From contig CAMPET010000124.1 of the NCBI GenBank assembly GCA_946803715.1, positions 126,001 through 137,515 of the forward strand: a DNA stretch of 11,515 nt, given 5' to 3'. The notes under the pieces were generated by a model, which saw only the letters and a program-made list of their open reading frames with translations, was not told the DNA's origin and ran no database searches. Position numbers and translations under genes: made by a program. This document shows, piece after piece, positions 1 to 9,500 of this stretch. Numbering within the stretch: position 1 is the first letter of the stretch; each line of letters opens with the position of its first letter. This DNA is from Beroe ovata. Taxonomy: Eukaryota; Ctenophora; Nuda; Beroida; Beroidae.

Positions 1-188
1 CATAACAATGACATTGTCGATGAAATCACTAGCTATCGAATGATGGCTTCAGCACATAGGTTGTTGTGCAATGTGCACAGACCAATTAATATCACATTGA
101 ATATCCGCGGAAAAAATCAATACCGATGAATGTTTTCAAAGCTTGGATTCTTATCTATCAAAAGTAAGAAAGTATGACCCTGAATATG

Positions 189-189
189 A

Positions 190-220
<31 letters not shown>
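189..220. repeat. (ACT)n microsatellite
   Basis: About ten tandem ACT/CTA/TAC triplets about 80 nt upstream of the transporter ATG. It runs directly into the inverted repeat at 218-243. Confidence 0.9.
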
Positions 221-221
<1 letters not shown>

Positions 222-243
222 ATCACTACTTTTAGTGATAAGT
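218..243. repeat. 10-bp inverted repeat
   Basis: Perfect arms ACTTATCACT (218-227) and AGTGATAAGT (234-243) flank a six-base loop. It lies in the presumed 5' flank or leader of the transporter gene. A role is not evident. Confidence 0.85.
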
Positions 244-264
244 AATTCATTTCATTCCATATAA

Positions 265-288
265 CAGTGGTATAATATTATACCACTG
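265..288. repeat. Perfect 24-bp palindrome just before the transporter start codon
   Basis: The half-arm CAGTGGTATAAT is followed at once by its exact reverse complement, with no loop, ending 12 nt before ATG 301. It contains a TATAAT/ATTATA core. It could be a protein-binding dyad, a cruciform or RNA hairpin in the leader, or part of a 5' intron if the AG at 295-296 is a splice acceptor. Confidence 0.9.
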
Positions 289-300
289 CTTCCAGAGGCC

Positions 301-3193
301 ATGTCAAATGACGACGCATCAGAGAGTAGAGTTCTCCTAGTCAGAGCCAGTGGAAGTGATGACTGCGATAGCAGGAGACAATCGGTTGCGCAGACAACTT
401 CACTGCCGGGAAAAATAAAGAGTGTAACAGAGACACTGTGTACCAAAGTCAGATCTTATCTGGATGTGCACAGCCCAGCCATATGTTGGTCAGACAAAAC
501 CTCCGCCATGAGGGAGCATTTCCAGAAAATTGCTGCAATTGCTCTTGTCCTTTCCACAGCATTATCACATCTGTTTTTGGGTGAGTGATGAGCTCATGAT
601 CTGAAAAAGGTGATATCCTGTCGAAATCTCACGTCACTACAACCAGTTTTTCCGAAGGAAGTTGACCACTATAACAATCCCACAGGAGGTACAGTGGTCT
701 CACAGCAGACTGACATCTGGTCGTTGACTCCTTTGCAAGACAGGATCATTTACACGACACTGGCAGTTTCCTCCATCGTGGGGTGCGTCTTATCTAGGCT
801 CATACTGAGGAACTCAACCAAAGAATATAAACTCATTGCTAGTGAGTCTTTTAATTGATCTGTCCGATTACTAGCAGGGCGTTAGCATATTATCAGTTAT
901 CACCTTCCCCCACCTTAGATCAATTTGTGATGACTGATGTTTCGAGGAAAAATCCTCCCATTTCCTCATCAACCTACTTCCTGATTTTTTGCTGAAACAC
1001 GTCACCATGTACTATACTTCCCATAACAGCCCTGCCATGCAATTGCTTTAACAAATTGCTGTGATATACCCATGCATCATTAGATGCTGCGTTACCATGG
1101 TTATTGTAAATACTCACTCCTTGCAACTTGAAATTCTGGAACCGCACCAAAATATTCACCGGTTCCTAATCTGCTTTTTAGGGTGAAGGAAATACTAGGT
1201 GTACCAGGTCAAGCTAATTAAAAATTCTTCCGAGACCCTTCTTTTCTTAGTGTGTGGCACGCTCAAAATCAATGCGACCCATAATGCCAAACAGGACAAA
1301 TTTTAGAACTGGCGCATTTGGAAGTTACAGAAAATAATAATTTTTCTCTCGGACATGAGGATCACAGTCACATAAAAACGTAAAATCATTCTTCATTCCG
1401 CTTTATTGCCAGGCGCTGTCGTGAGTAGTGTTTGCATTGTGCTGAGAAGCGTTTCCCCCTCATACACGCTCTTCCTTGCCTCTCTTCCCCTCCTGGGTAT
1501 TTCCACTGGGGTCAGTCACGTGACGGGGCTATCCCTGTTCTGTAACCGTGTGGGAAAACAACCAGCTCACAGGTTTGTAACGATTGGAAATGAGCGTCTA
1601 CCGGAGAGACATTGAGTGGAATGGGAAGTTGATCATTGTCGGGAAGGGAGGGGCTCAAATTTCGAAATTCTAAAACTTAATAAAGAATGTTTACGGTATA
1701 GTACGTCAGACATTCATAATAATTATATCCATGTTGTGGATAAAGATGAATGATATCCAAAGCATAATTATCATGGATTGGATAATGACCTCATTATCTT
1801 GTAAAGTAATGATAAGTGTGATGTAATAATCACACAATTCATCAGATCTGCCCAAGTGTTGGTCCTGAATGGAATGAGTCACGTGGCAAACATCGTTATC
1901 TGTGTGGTGTCTTACCTATGTGCCTTAGGTGAGCAAAAATGCATGTCTTGCTTGATTGGAATGTTTGAAGTTTTGTATAATAAAGGATAGGTTTTTGAAG
2001 AATAAGGTTTGATCCAAAGGAACACTAGGCATTTTTACTCCTGCATAATATAAGGAGCTGATAATGAAAAATACATCGAGTTAGCACCAGGGTAAAGTTA
2101 CACATAATGCGTTTCATCACCGACGGGCTATACTCCAATAACTTCCACAGAAATTGATGGAGCTTAGCTTATTAATAAGTAGGTATCGATATTTATTTAT
2201 TTTACAACTTTTATCCGAATAATGCTGCCGAAAATTACANTTTCAGGCTGGCGGGGTAGCTACGTTATCCTAGCAATACCTATGCTCCTGTCTGCAATTC
2301 TGTTCTTCTTTACAACAAGCACCAAACAACGAGATCAGGGAACCGTAACAACTACAGAAATTCATGTGAATCCCCACGGTATCAATGATACACCGCCCGC
2401 AGGATGGACAGTATCGCATCTGAGTCCGCCATCAGAAACACGTTCAGAAGAGGGTCCTACAGATCCATCATATGCAAACTTTTTCCAAATAGCCCCTACC
2501 TCCCCACTCCATGACAGCAGTATGGTTGTCATAGAGACATCAGAGCATACTGGTAGCACGTGCAGAGCTCTCCTCAATCACAGATTCAGAGAAACCCTGG
2601 CTCTCATCAGCTTATCATTCCTCATCAATGCTCTAATCACAATGATATCATTTTCAGTGCCTCTAATGATGAGGAGTAACTTTTGTGGTCTACGAAACAT
2701 ATTCAATGACTCCGAGTATACTCAATATCTTACACTCGTCCTAATCTATATCTCGCTGACTCTTGGCTCCCTCATAGCTCATCTCCTGAACAGAATGAGG
2801 AACAAGGCACTTGTTTACATCTTGTTGACACTGATACTGATAACAATGATACCGCAGATGCGGTGTCTGTCACCGATACTCATGATATGCGGTGCAGCTG
2901 TCACGCTGACAGCAGTGGGCGGTATTGCTCACACAGTTCATAGCTTACTCATTGAGATTTACCCAAGTGATATGCAGGAAATCGCAGCTGGGATTTTGAG
3001 TGTGGGAATGTTCATGGGGAAACTATTTGGTCCTTTTGTTGATTACCTTATTAATTTTGGGACGATAACTAGTGTTTATGCGGTGTTTTATGTGCTGATT
3101 ATTACATTTTCCATAATCATATACCGCGCAAGATTTGACGATGTTTTTAAGATCAAAGATGTTCAGTTCGATGAATCAGAAAGTGAGTCGTGA
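301..3193 (+). CDS. 12-TM major facilitator superfamily transporter, monocarboxylate-transporter (SLC16)-like
   Basis: Five exons: 301-580, 647-841, 1413-1572, 1846-1928, 2247-3193 (stop TGA). All junctions are GT-AG and in phase, giving 554 aa, within the usual MCT range. A polar N-terminal tail of about 75 residues is followed by TM1 (about 76-93), TM2 (128-148), TM3-TM4 (160-202), TM5 (about 218-240) and TM6 (241-261). A polar loop (262-352), rich in Ser, Thr and Pro, separates TM6 from TM7-TM12 (357-532), and the C-tail is acidic. GWRGSY at 240-245, entering TM6, resembles the GWRGA motif of MCTs, and the 6+6 layout with a large central loop is MFS architecture. EIYPSDMQE before TM11 is a general MFS-like loop. 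It should be a plasma- or organelle-membrane carrier; the substrate cannot be read from sequence. ATG 301 is the first ATG of the open frame. SLC16 membership is a resemblance, not proven; MFS is firm. Confidence 0.87.
842..1412 (+). other. Intron 2 of the transporter gene
   Basis: A 571-nt intron between a GTGAGT donor and a TTGCCAG acceptor. Phase 1 is kept: A|GC makes Ser159. I see no exon, RNA gene or clear repeat inside it; the short reverse-strand frame at 974-1159 has no splice or family support. Confidence 0.8.
1929..2246 (+). other. Intron 4 of the transporter gene
   Basis: A 318-nt intron, donor GTGAGC and acceptor TTTCAG. The one ambiguous base of the window (2240) lies in the pyrimidine tract just before this acceptor. 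The stretch 2222-2246 is open in frame with exon 5 but is intronic, because using the acceptor joins exon 4 in phase and restores GWRG. Nothing else was seen in it. Confidence 0.8.
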
Positions 3194-3287
3194 ACTTATG
3201 ATACATTATGGTTTATGAAGCAGCATTTGCAGAGTTTTAATTCATCTTAGCGATAGAAAATCAACACCTTACGATCTATGAAAACCA

Positions 3288-3293
3288 AATAAA
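3288..3293 (+). promoter_or_regulatory. Poly(A) signal AATAAA of the transporter gene
   Basis: The first canonical AATAAA after the stop codon, 95 nt downstream of it. Cleavage 10-30 nt further on would fall inside the opposite-strand MOK exon (3301-3390), and the hexamer stops two bases before that exon's splice donor (GTGAGT, reverse complement of 3295-3300). Confidence 0.6.
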
Positions 3294-3300
3294 AACTCAC

Positions 3301-3617
3301 AAAAGGACTTCCTTGAGCTCCACAATGTTGTCATGAGGTGAGAGCCGCCTCATGGCTTGGATTTCCCGCAAGTTGTTGATCTGGTCGATACTGGGGAGCG
3401 AGAATACATGAGTGACCAATATTAGTAATGATCATTTTGAAGGAACTATTGAAATTTCAGCTTTCCCTGAAGTTTATCACACATTAAGGTGTCTCAACTC
3501 ACGAAGTATAACGTTGCTTCATACGCTTCATGGCAAAGAAGTTGCCATCCTTGATGTGCTGGCATTTCAAAACCTCCGAAAATGTCCCTTCTCCCTTCTT
3601 TCCTAGGATACGGTAAC
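3301..3617 (-). CDS. MOK: MOK-like protein kinase (RCK/MAK family), N-lobe exons, partial
   Basis: Two exons on the reverse strand: 3617-3503 and 3390-3301, joined by a 112-nt GT-AG intron in phase (TC|T, Ser). Together they encode about 68 residues of a kinase N-lobe: a Gly-rich loop GKKGEGTFSEV, the ATP-anchoring Lys in FFAMKRMKQRY, and the alpha-C helix with its Glu in INNLREIQAMRRL, followed by the beta-4 region NIVELKEVL. The INNLREIQA and MKQR segments match MOK better than MAK or ICK, as I recall those families. MOK kinases act in cilia and signalling. The start codon must be in an exon further right, since the first exon opens in phase 2 after an acceptor. The last donor is phase 2, and no catalytic-loop (HRD) or DFG exon is visible to the left as far as position 1. 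Either those exons lie outside the window, with the transporter gene in the intron, or the gene is truncated. Identity is strong, completeness unknown. Confidence 0.88.
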
Positions 3618-4770
3618 CTGGAAACCAAAATACAGTTAAATTATTTGACGGTGGCCAACATTATCTTCGTAATTAGCATGATTGGGTAGATTTGAGCCGC
3701 TTAGGGTAACAGGTTGTATGGAAGATATAAATTACTGATCGTAGTCATCTCAATTATCATCAAAAATTGCATGGTTACCACAAATAAAAGCATGTGTCTG
3801 AGGTCATTTGAGCATTGAGAGTCATACCATTAGATACAACAATAGTCCAATCATATAAAATTTCTCGATTTAGATTCGAATTTTATGCCTTCTACAGTCT
3901 ATACGTTGTGCTGTTGATGAGTCTATTTACCATGGACAACAGCAGGATATCGGCCCTGTGTCCGACCCTTCATGATACTATTATAAAAACAAAGACAATC
4001 CAACTATAAAGAGCTCACAGTGGAAACGTGGTAACAAACAAAACCGTTGAAATTCAAATTCATTTCAAACATAATACAATACTGAACAAGAGAGAATGAG
4101 GGATTGAGGGAGAGAGGCACAAGTGATGCTCACTGTTGTACTATATAATATTGTAGGTCAGGCAGTGCAAGGACTGATGACTCTTGTGCATCATACATGG
4201 CACAACTTAATTAGTACAACACAATATAGTACATGACAACAGCAGCCATGAAATACGTCATAATTGATATAGCCATGATGAGTCATTAATTCTGTGATTG
4301 TGTGAGTTAATTCAAAGAATATTTGACAGGAGTCTTTTGCTGCAAGATTAGATGTCTAATTCTCAATGAAACTTTTTGGTAGATCTTTATGGTTGCAGAT
4401 ATTTGGCCAATGGCCATGGATGAAAGAATTATCTAGGTGGTGGGATACATCATGGGAAGAAGATTACAGCATTATTTCTATGCACAAGTAATTAATCAAG
4501 ATTATCCTTTCAGCAACATGATCAGTAAACATTGCATCAATCACATCAATACACAATTGATTTATAATGTTGGATTGAGTCATAGATCATAATATGATTG
4601 TTTATTTGGGCAGGATTGAGAGAATTAACATTTATGGAAACATACCATCCATATACCATATGTGAACAACTGCTAATGCTCCATTCTAGCATATCAAAAG
4701 TTCAATTAGTTATGTAATTCAAGTTTAGGTTAGATCTATACCCACTATTAAAGATGACAAATTTGATTGG

Positions 4771-4814
4771 GATAGAAAAAAATTGATAGAAAAAAATGAT
4801 AGAAAAAAATTGAA
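4771..4814. repeat. A-rich tandem repeat, about three units
   Basis: Three units of the form GATAGAAAAAAATT, with small length differences, follow one another. Simple-sequence repeat in presumed non-coding DNA. Confidence 0.8.
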
Positions 4815-5528
4815 GTTTGAGTTACAATCTCTTTCCTTACATACGTTGTGAGTTTGAAGCCTTCTCATCAATGATATTTATTTCTACCACCATAACCTTT
4901 GGACATCGTTTCTCAATATACGGGCTTCATACCTGCTTAAGAAATAGGATTTTAAGATATGTACATCAAGAGATAAATTTGATGAGTATGTATTTGGAGT
5001 GAGACTTATGACTTTTTAAATTCGTTGTTTTATATAGCAAATCTCCTGTGGTATTACACCAACATGGTTTCATATACCAACATAGGAGAAGTTTAAAACA
5101 CTTAAATGTCAAGAAAGGACCTGCTTGTCTGATTTTAATTCTATGTATTAAGGTGAATTCTAGGTGTAAGTATGAATAAAAAATCGGCATATAAAGTTGA
5201 TTCAATTGTCTTAGCCTCTCTGTCTACAATGTGGTTTATGTGCACACACCACATATACCATTTTAAAGAGTTGGAGTAGTGGGGTGTTATAACAGTCGCA
5301 TGAGAAATCAAGAATTTTGAATCTCTGATAAAGCACAGCTGCAACTAGTGAAACAGTCATTGATAGTGAGTTAAACACGTTTCAGTGTGACAAACACCAT
5401 CTTCAGTTCTGTAAATATTTTATTGGTGATCGAATTTGCGTTAATCTATCAAAAAATAAAAATACAAGTTAAAAATTAAAACAAATAAGTGTGAAACAAG
5501 AAATAATAGAAATTGCTGTGAACAAAAG

Positions 5529-5642
5529 TACCATTTTACAAAGAACTATACCATTTTACAAAGAAGGGTTTCTGAGTTATGCACTAGTCAAAATGGTGCC
5601 CATGTACAAATTTTACCACAAAAATTTGCTAGTAAAATGGTA
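5529..5642. repeat. TACCATTTTAC repeat cluster
   Basis: TACCATTTTACAAAGAA occurs twice with a 20-nt offset (5529-5545 and 5549-5565). Its core returns inverted as GTAAAATGGTA at 5632-5642. Between them is an 8-bp inverted repeat, CAAATTTT (5607-5614) and AAAATTTG (5621-5628). Probably the remains of a small inverted-repeat element. Confidence 0.6.
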
Positions 5643-5786
5643 TATTTGCACTGATGACTGAACACAACTTTGATGATTCAGCATTCATGCAGTCGCGTCG
5701 CACTAAGTGAAATTTATCTGTCGACCTTGATAGCTTGAATTGCACCGCTCGCGCTACTAGCTACGCGCGCCTTGCATGTTTTTGTT

Positions 5787-5930
5787 GCCAGTTTCGGCCT
5801 CCGATGAAAGCGCGCGGTCAAAAAACGGTGGACAGATAACATCCAGTTATCATTGCTGGCGCTCGCCGCGCCGCCTGTTTCGGCCTTCGGTGAAGGCGCG
5901 CGCAAGAAACAGTGGACAGATAATTGTTTG
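5787..5930. repeat. Imperfect direct repeat, about 58-bp unit, 85-bp period
   Basis: The unit at about 5787-5845 (GTTTCGGCCTCCGATGAA, then a GCGCGC run, then GGTGGACAGATAA) recurs at about 5872-5923 (GTTTCGGCCTTCGGTGAA, GCGCGCGC, AGTGGACAGATAA). The second half of the unit is also the arm sequence of the foldback at 6157-6238, so these are members of one repeat family. Confidence 0.75.
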
Positions 5931-5949
5931 GCGATGCTAGACCGCTAAT

Positions 5950-5970
5950 GCAAGCCGCGAAGCGGCTTGC
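5950..5970. repeat. Perfect 9-bp hairpin with GAA loop
   Basis: Arms GCAAGCCGC and GCGGCTTGC enclose the three bases GAA. It is a very stable small stem-loop within the GC-rich repeat block. With no adjacent T-run or gene, a terminator role is not supported. Confidence 0.85.
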
Positions 5971-6152
5971 GTCTCTCTGTCTGAGAATAAGTTTGAGCCG
6001 CGCCGCGCGCGCGCAAAACGAAATTCTCGACAGGGTCTATCATCGATCGACAAACAGATAACATCCGGCAACAATTCTACTCAGTTAACTGAAAGTGAAA
6101 AGTCGCGGCGCGGCAGATTGGGTAACGCAACGTGGGAACCGTGAACATCTAT

Positions 6153-6158
6153 TTTATT
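6153..6158 (-). promoter_or_regulatory. Candidate poly(A) signal for the Kelch-like gene
   Basis: AATAAA on the reverse strand, the first canonical hexamer found after the Kelch-gene stop codon (434 nt downstream of it). It sits directly after the foldback hairpin, so the element may supply the 3' end. Weak, single-motif evidence. Confidence 0.3.
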
Positions 6159-6238
6159 GCCGGATGTTATCTGTCCACAGTTTCTTGCGCGCGGCGCGCG
6201 CAAGAAACAGTGGACAGATATGAGATAACATCCGGCAA
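6157..6238. repeat. Near-perfect foldback hairpin with 1-nt centre
   Basis: The left arm 6157-6193 (from TTGCCGGATGTTATCT through CAGTTTCTTGCGCGCG) pairs with the right arm 6195-6238 around the single base 6194. The right arm carries a 7-nt insertion and one mismatch. It lies inside the 6074-6443 element, and its arm sequence is repeated nearby at 5813-5844, 5896-5922 and 6054-6072. Confidence 0.88.
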
Positions 6239-6308
6239 CTATTTTACAATCACAGCTGTCTTATTGAATAAAATCTGTATCATGTTGATGTACAGCTACA
6301 AGTACAAT

Positions 6309-6340
6309 ACACGTACGTCGTACGTCGTACGTCCTACGTG
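6309..6340. repeat. CGTACGT tandem repeats
   Basis: Repeated ACGTACGTCGT-type units near the right side of the MITE-like element. Related CGACGTAC motifs recur at about 6354-6362 and 6465-6487, where ACGGTCGT and ACGACCGT form a perfect 16-bp palindrome (6472-6487). Confidence 0.75.
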
Positions 6341-6591
6341 TCATTCACAGTGAACGACGTACTGTTCCCGCGCTGCGTGACCCAAATACTCCGCGCGCGC
6401 TGCGCGTCTCCTTTCTACGACTTTTCAGTTCACTGAGTAGAATAGGGGCGCGCAACGTGTGCACACGACGTACGGTCGTACGACCGTCCAAATATTATCC
6501 ACATTGGGAAGTGGAACTATCGCTTGTAATCAGATTAAAATTTGTCAGATGTCTCACTGTCTCAGCAAATGTGATGGCAAAGTCACACTCT

Positions 6592-9500
6592 TCACAGTGC
6601 TGTTACACCGAGAGAATGCCGTTGATCACTCATTGGCTCCATGCCAGACCACGTATTACGAACGGGGTCGAATATCTCGAGGGAGGAAAGACGGTGCGCA
6701 CCGTCACACCCGCCCGCCACGAACATATGCTGCCCGAGGACTGCCGCTCCACACCCGTACCTGTCATGGTTAGTGTGATGGTCATGGATACTAACTATGA
6801 AGTACGATATCGGGGAGTGACATTTGAAGTTGAAGGACAATTTCACTATCAGGTTTAATTTTATACTTCATGGTGGAGTAGGTACATTCTATTCACCTGG
6901 AGGATAGGAGAGGGCTCATAGCATGCCAGGAGTTATTCCTCGGATCATAACACTCAACAGAGTCCAGGAGTGTCATCAGAATCTGCCCTCCCGGCACGTA
7001 GATACACCCGTTCAGAGTGACAGCCGCTGTCAGGGACCTGCGGAGGGATTGCGGGAAAAATTGACCATACATCATCACCGGGGATTCATTTCCTTGAATC
7101 GGGAATCTGAATCTGCACCGCCGGCCGGGAGCGCAGTAGGGGGAAGCCCTTCAAGTTCAAATACAAAAGATTGAGGATGGACCGAAATTTCACTCCACCG
7201 CATCTTCAAAAATTACCTCTTCTTCTTCATTGGAGCAACGTGACACCATTTGTCCATTCTCGGGTCGTACCTCTCCACAGTATTCAGATCTGAGGGATGC
7301 AGTACATTAACATCGAGTACCTGTATAATACTCAATGGTGTCATATTCGATACCAGTGGTGACACCTGATGACACCACCACCCGGTACAAATCTTGCACC
7401 ATGGACACCATGGTAACGATTCATACCCGAATATCCGTCATATCCTCCCGCCACGTAGACGCAACCGTCAATAACCGTCACTCCAGCTGCGCTGCGCGAC
7501 GTTGCCATCCGGCTTGATTCAAACCATTTATCACGATGACAGTCGTATCTGGATAAATTGTTGGTTGTCATGGAAATCGTCTTGGTGAGATTGATTTCGC
7601 ATAATCACAATATTAGAATGTGTGCCCCGTGAAATTGTTGACACGGTTCTGATGATACTGATATAGGACCCACTTTATCTCAGTTATACCATACCTCTCA
7701 ACTGTGGCAAGTCGGGCGTCTTCCCGTCTCCCTCCTATAGCGTACACGTAGTCGTCCAGACAGACCATGCCTGGGGATAGGACGTGTCATCAGGGGTCTA
7801 CTGCTATAATATGGGGAACCCTGCCTCCCCCATTTGGGTCTACTGCTTCTACTACAACCACTGCTACTACAACAATAGGGCCGACTTTTCCCATGGAGGA
7901 CTTATTAAAAAGGTCGGGCCGGCCTCATCACACTCCCACTGGTGTGAGGTAAGGAAGCACCACTACGCCTGATCCCAGTGTTGCATGATCGCGGCAGGGG
8001 TCACCCCATAGGCTCATAACCCTCGACGCTATAATGAGTCTGATGCCACCTTTCAGACTCTGAAGAAGGTGAAATCTACAGAGAATACATTTGATCCATT
8101 AGGTAATGGTCATGTATGAGTGTACGACGTAGGTACGTATTCAATGAACACGTCATAGTGCGCTCTTTTAACCTTCACGTGTTACTGATTAAGGGTGCTG
8201 CAGTACACCTTATTTTCAACATCATTAAATGAGAGGACGAACAATTCCCTGTTCTTCCCTACCTGATTATCATCAGCAATGGTAATTAAATTTCCATTGT
8301 TAATTGATATTATCCCAATTATCAGCCATTATCTCAGTGATGAATCAGAATAGGATCACTTACACAGTTCCTAGGTCCTACCGGTTGAAGAATTTGGAAT
8401 TTTCCAGATATCTATCATTGTGTTTTTCCAGCTGACAATGCTGACAATCTGTTGTTCTTTCAAACATTTTCAGTACTGTTTCCATCTTCCGTTCTTTCAG
8501 AATGAAATCGCCGAAATGAAAGTCAGCGCCACTACGGTAGTATGGTTGTTGGCAATCAGCATGATATGTCATTGTGACTTGGGTTAGTTAAAACCAGTAA
8601 TTTCCCGATTCTCAAGATGAAATGGCCGCGTTGCGTCTAATAATAGCCACGTCTTACAGATTGTGCCGTGTACCAGGACGCAACATCGACCAATTGTGTT
8701 GCACCATCCGAGTCTGGGGCAACACTCATTCTCGTCGATTACTGCGAGACTGTGGAACAAATATTCTGCCATAGAATATCAGGGAGTTTACAGCAGTATA
8801 CAACGGATAAATGTCTACAGGTACGTCTTAATTATAGTTACCATAGCAACATGTGTTCGGTACCAATAGAAGAATTTTCCCGAGATGACGTTTATTTTGA
8901 TGGAATGACGTGTCTAATACCATAAAAAGACATGTTTTTCTACCATAGCAACACGTGTCAACTAAATCACGTGATTGCTCGTCTTTTCAGCCCGATAGGG
9001 GTCGCCAGGATCCGCCTCCTGACACCATTTTAGTCTTAGGAGACACGTGTGACGATATCCACACCTCATGGACATAGTGAGTCATCATTTTCTTGCTATA
9101 TATTATGTTCTTGCTATATATTATGTTCTTGCAGGAATATACGTTCCAGGACCTGCGACTAGTTATAATCCCCAATTCAAACAGCTCTAACCAAGTGATG
9201 AGCCATGATTCGAGTATGATGGGCTGGTCCACAATGACTACAGCTGCTGAAAGGACTGTGGGGAGCTACATATTCATGAACAAGGACTGGATAGATAATC
9301 CAGAGACTTCGTTTACAGTCATTCTAATACCAGGTAAAAATTAGATAGCATGAAGCAGTTAACTGCCCGGTACATTTCATGGCATCATTAATCATAGCAT
9401 TATGGACCGAGTGAACCAGGACACGAAAGCTCGGACCTCATTAATTAAACCCCTAATAGGATGTGGCCAGGTTCTATTATAATGGCACGTGTGAGACCAA

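Larger units (their letters stand above)
3618..5690. other. AT-rich stretch without a supportable gene
   Basis: Presumably the first intron and/or 5' flank of the MOK-like gene. I looked on both strands for conserved motifs, paired splice sites and tRNA-like boxes and found nothing convincing. The open frames of 60-80 codons are short, AT-rich and without splice support. It holds small repeats: A-rich units at 4771-4814, and ACCATTTTAC-type repeats at 5529-5565 and 5632-5642. The MOK start exon should lie here or in the GC-rich block to the right, but I cannot place it. Confidence 0.6.
6074..6443. mobile_element. MITE-like inverted-repeat element, about 370 bp
   Basis: Imperfect terminal inverted repeats of about 75 bp. 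The left end starts ATTCTACTCAG (about 6074), then ACTGAAAGTGAAAAGTCG, then TTGGGTAACGCAACGTGGGAAC. The right end, read on the reverse strand from about 6443, gives ATTCTACTCAG, ACTGAAAAGTCG and TTTGGGTCACGCAGCGCGGGAAC, with small indels. No coding frame for a transposase is present, so it would be non-autonomous. I could not identify a convincing target-site duplication, and the superfamily is unknown. Confidence 0.6.
5690..6490. other. GC/CpG-rich repeat block
   Basis: The base composition switches sharply from AT-rich DNA to runs of GCGCGC with dense CpG, then back. It lies between the 3' end of the Kelch-like gene and the 5' side of the MOK-like gene, so it could hold the MOK promoter. 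Much of it is repeat family sequence: GGACAGATAACATCC-type cores occur at 5830-5844, 5914-5922 (partial), 6054-6066 (partial), and in both orientations at 6157-6238. No coding exon could be supported. Confidence 0.65.

Noticed and set aside
4817-5344. Several 60-80-codon frames on both strands in AT-rich DNA
   Set aside because: AT-driven composition, no splice-site pairs, no family resemblance.
6457-6858. 133-codon and 104-codon forward frames
   Set aside because: They are antisense to the last Kelch exon, whose repeat motifs and splice sites are unambiguous.
7784-7972. Forward frames with Tyr/Cys/Asn-rich or Thr-rich translations and a GTAAGG donor
   Set aside because: Caused by a CTACTACAA-type triplet tract; two frames are open at once, and no neighbouring exon joins either in phase.
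8378-8572. Reverse-strand 64-codon frame with a Cys pair
   Set aside because: It is antisense to the nested gene's first exon and leader, resembles no family and is not needed by the Kelch gene, whose exons join in phase across it.
8663-8869. Forward frame with a stretch (LGQHSFSSITARLWN) like the C-terminal end of non-LTR retrotransposon reverse transcriptases
   Set aside because: No other part of a retrotransposon is present in any frame nearby, and the overlapping frame fits splice sites and a signal-peptide exon. Probably coincidence.
8952-9049. Several CACGTG E-box motifs (8952, 8968, 9044, and others at about 1516, 1878, 8175, 9486 and 10422)
   Set aside because: More than a simple expectation, but a six-base palindrome spread over exons and introns is too weak to call regulatory.
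9135-9333. Possible calpain domain III (C2L) in the nested gene
   Set aside because: Only a short WIDNPETSF-like match with an upstream Gly; no protease domain or further C2L pattern is visible.
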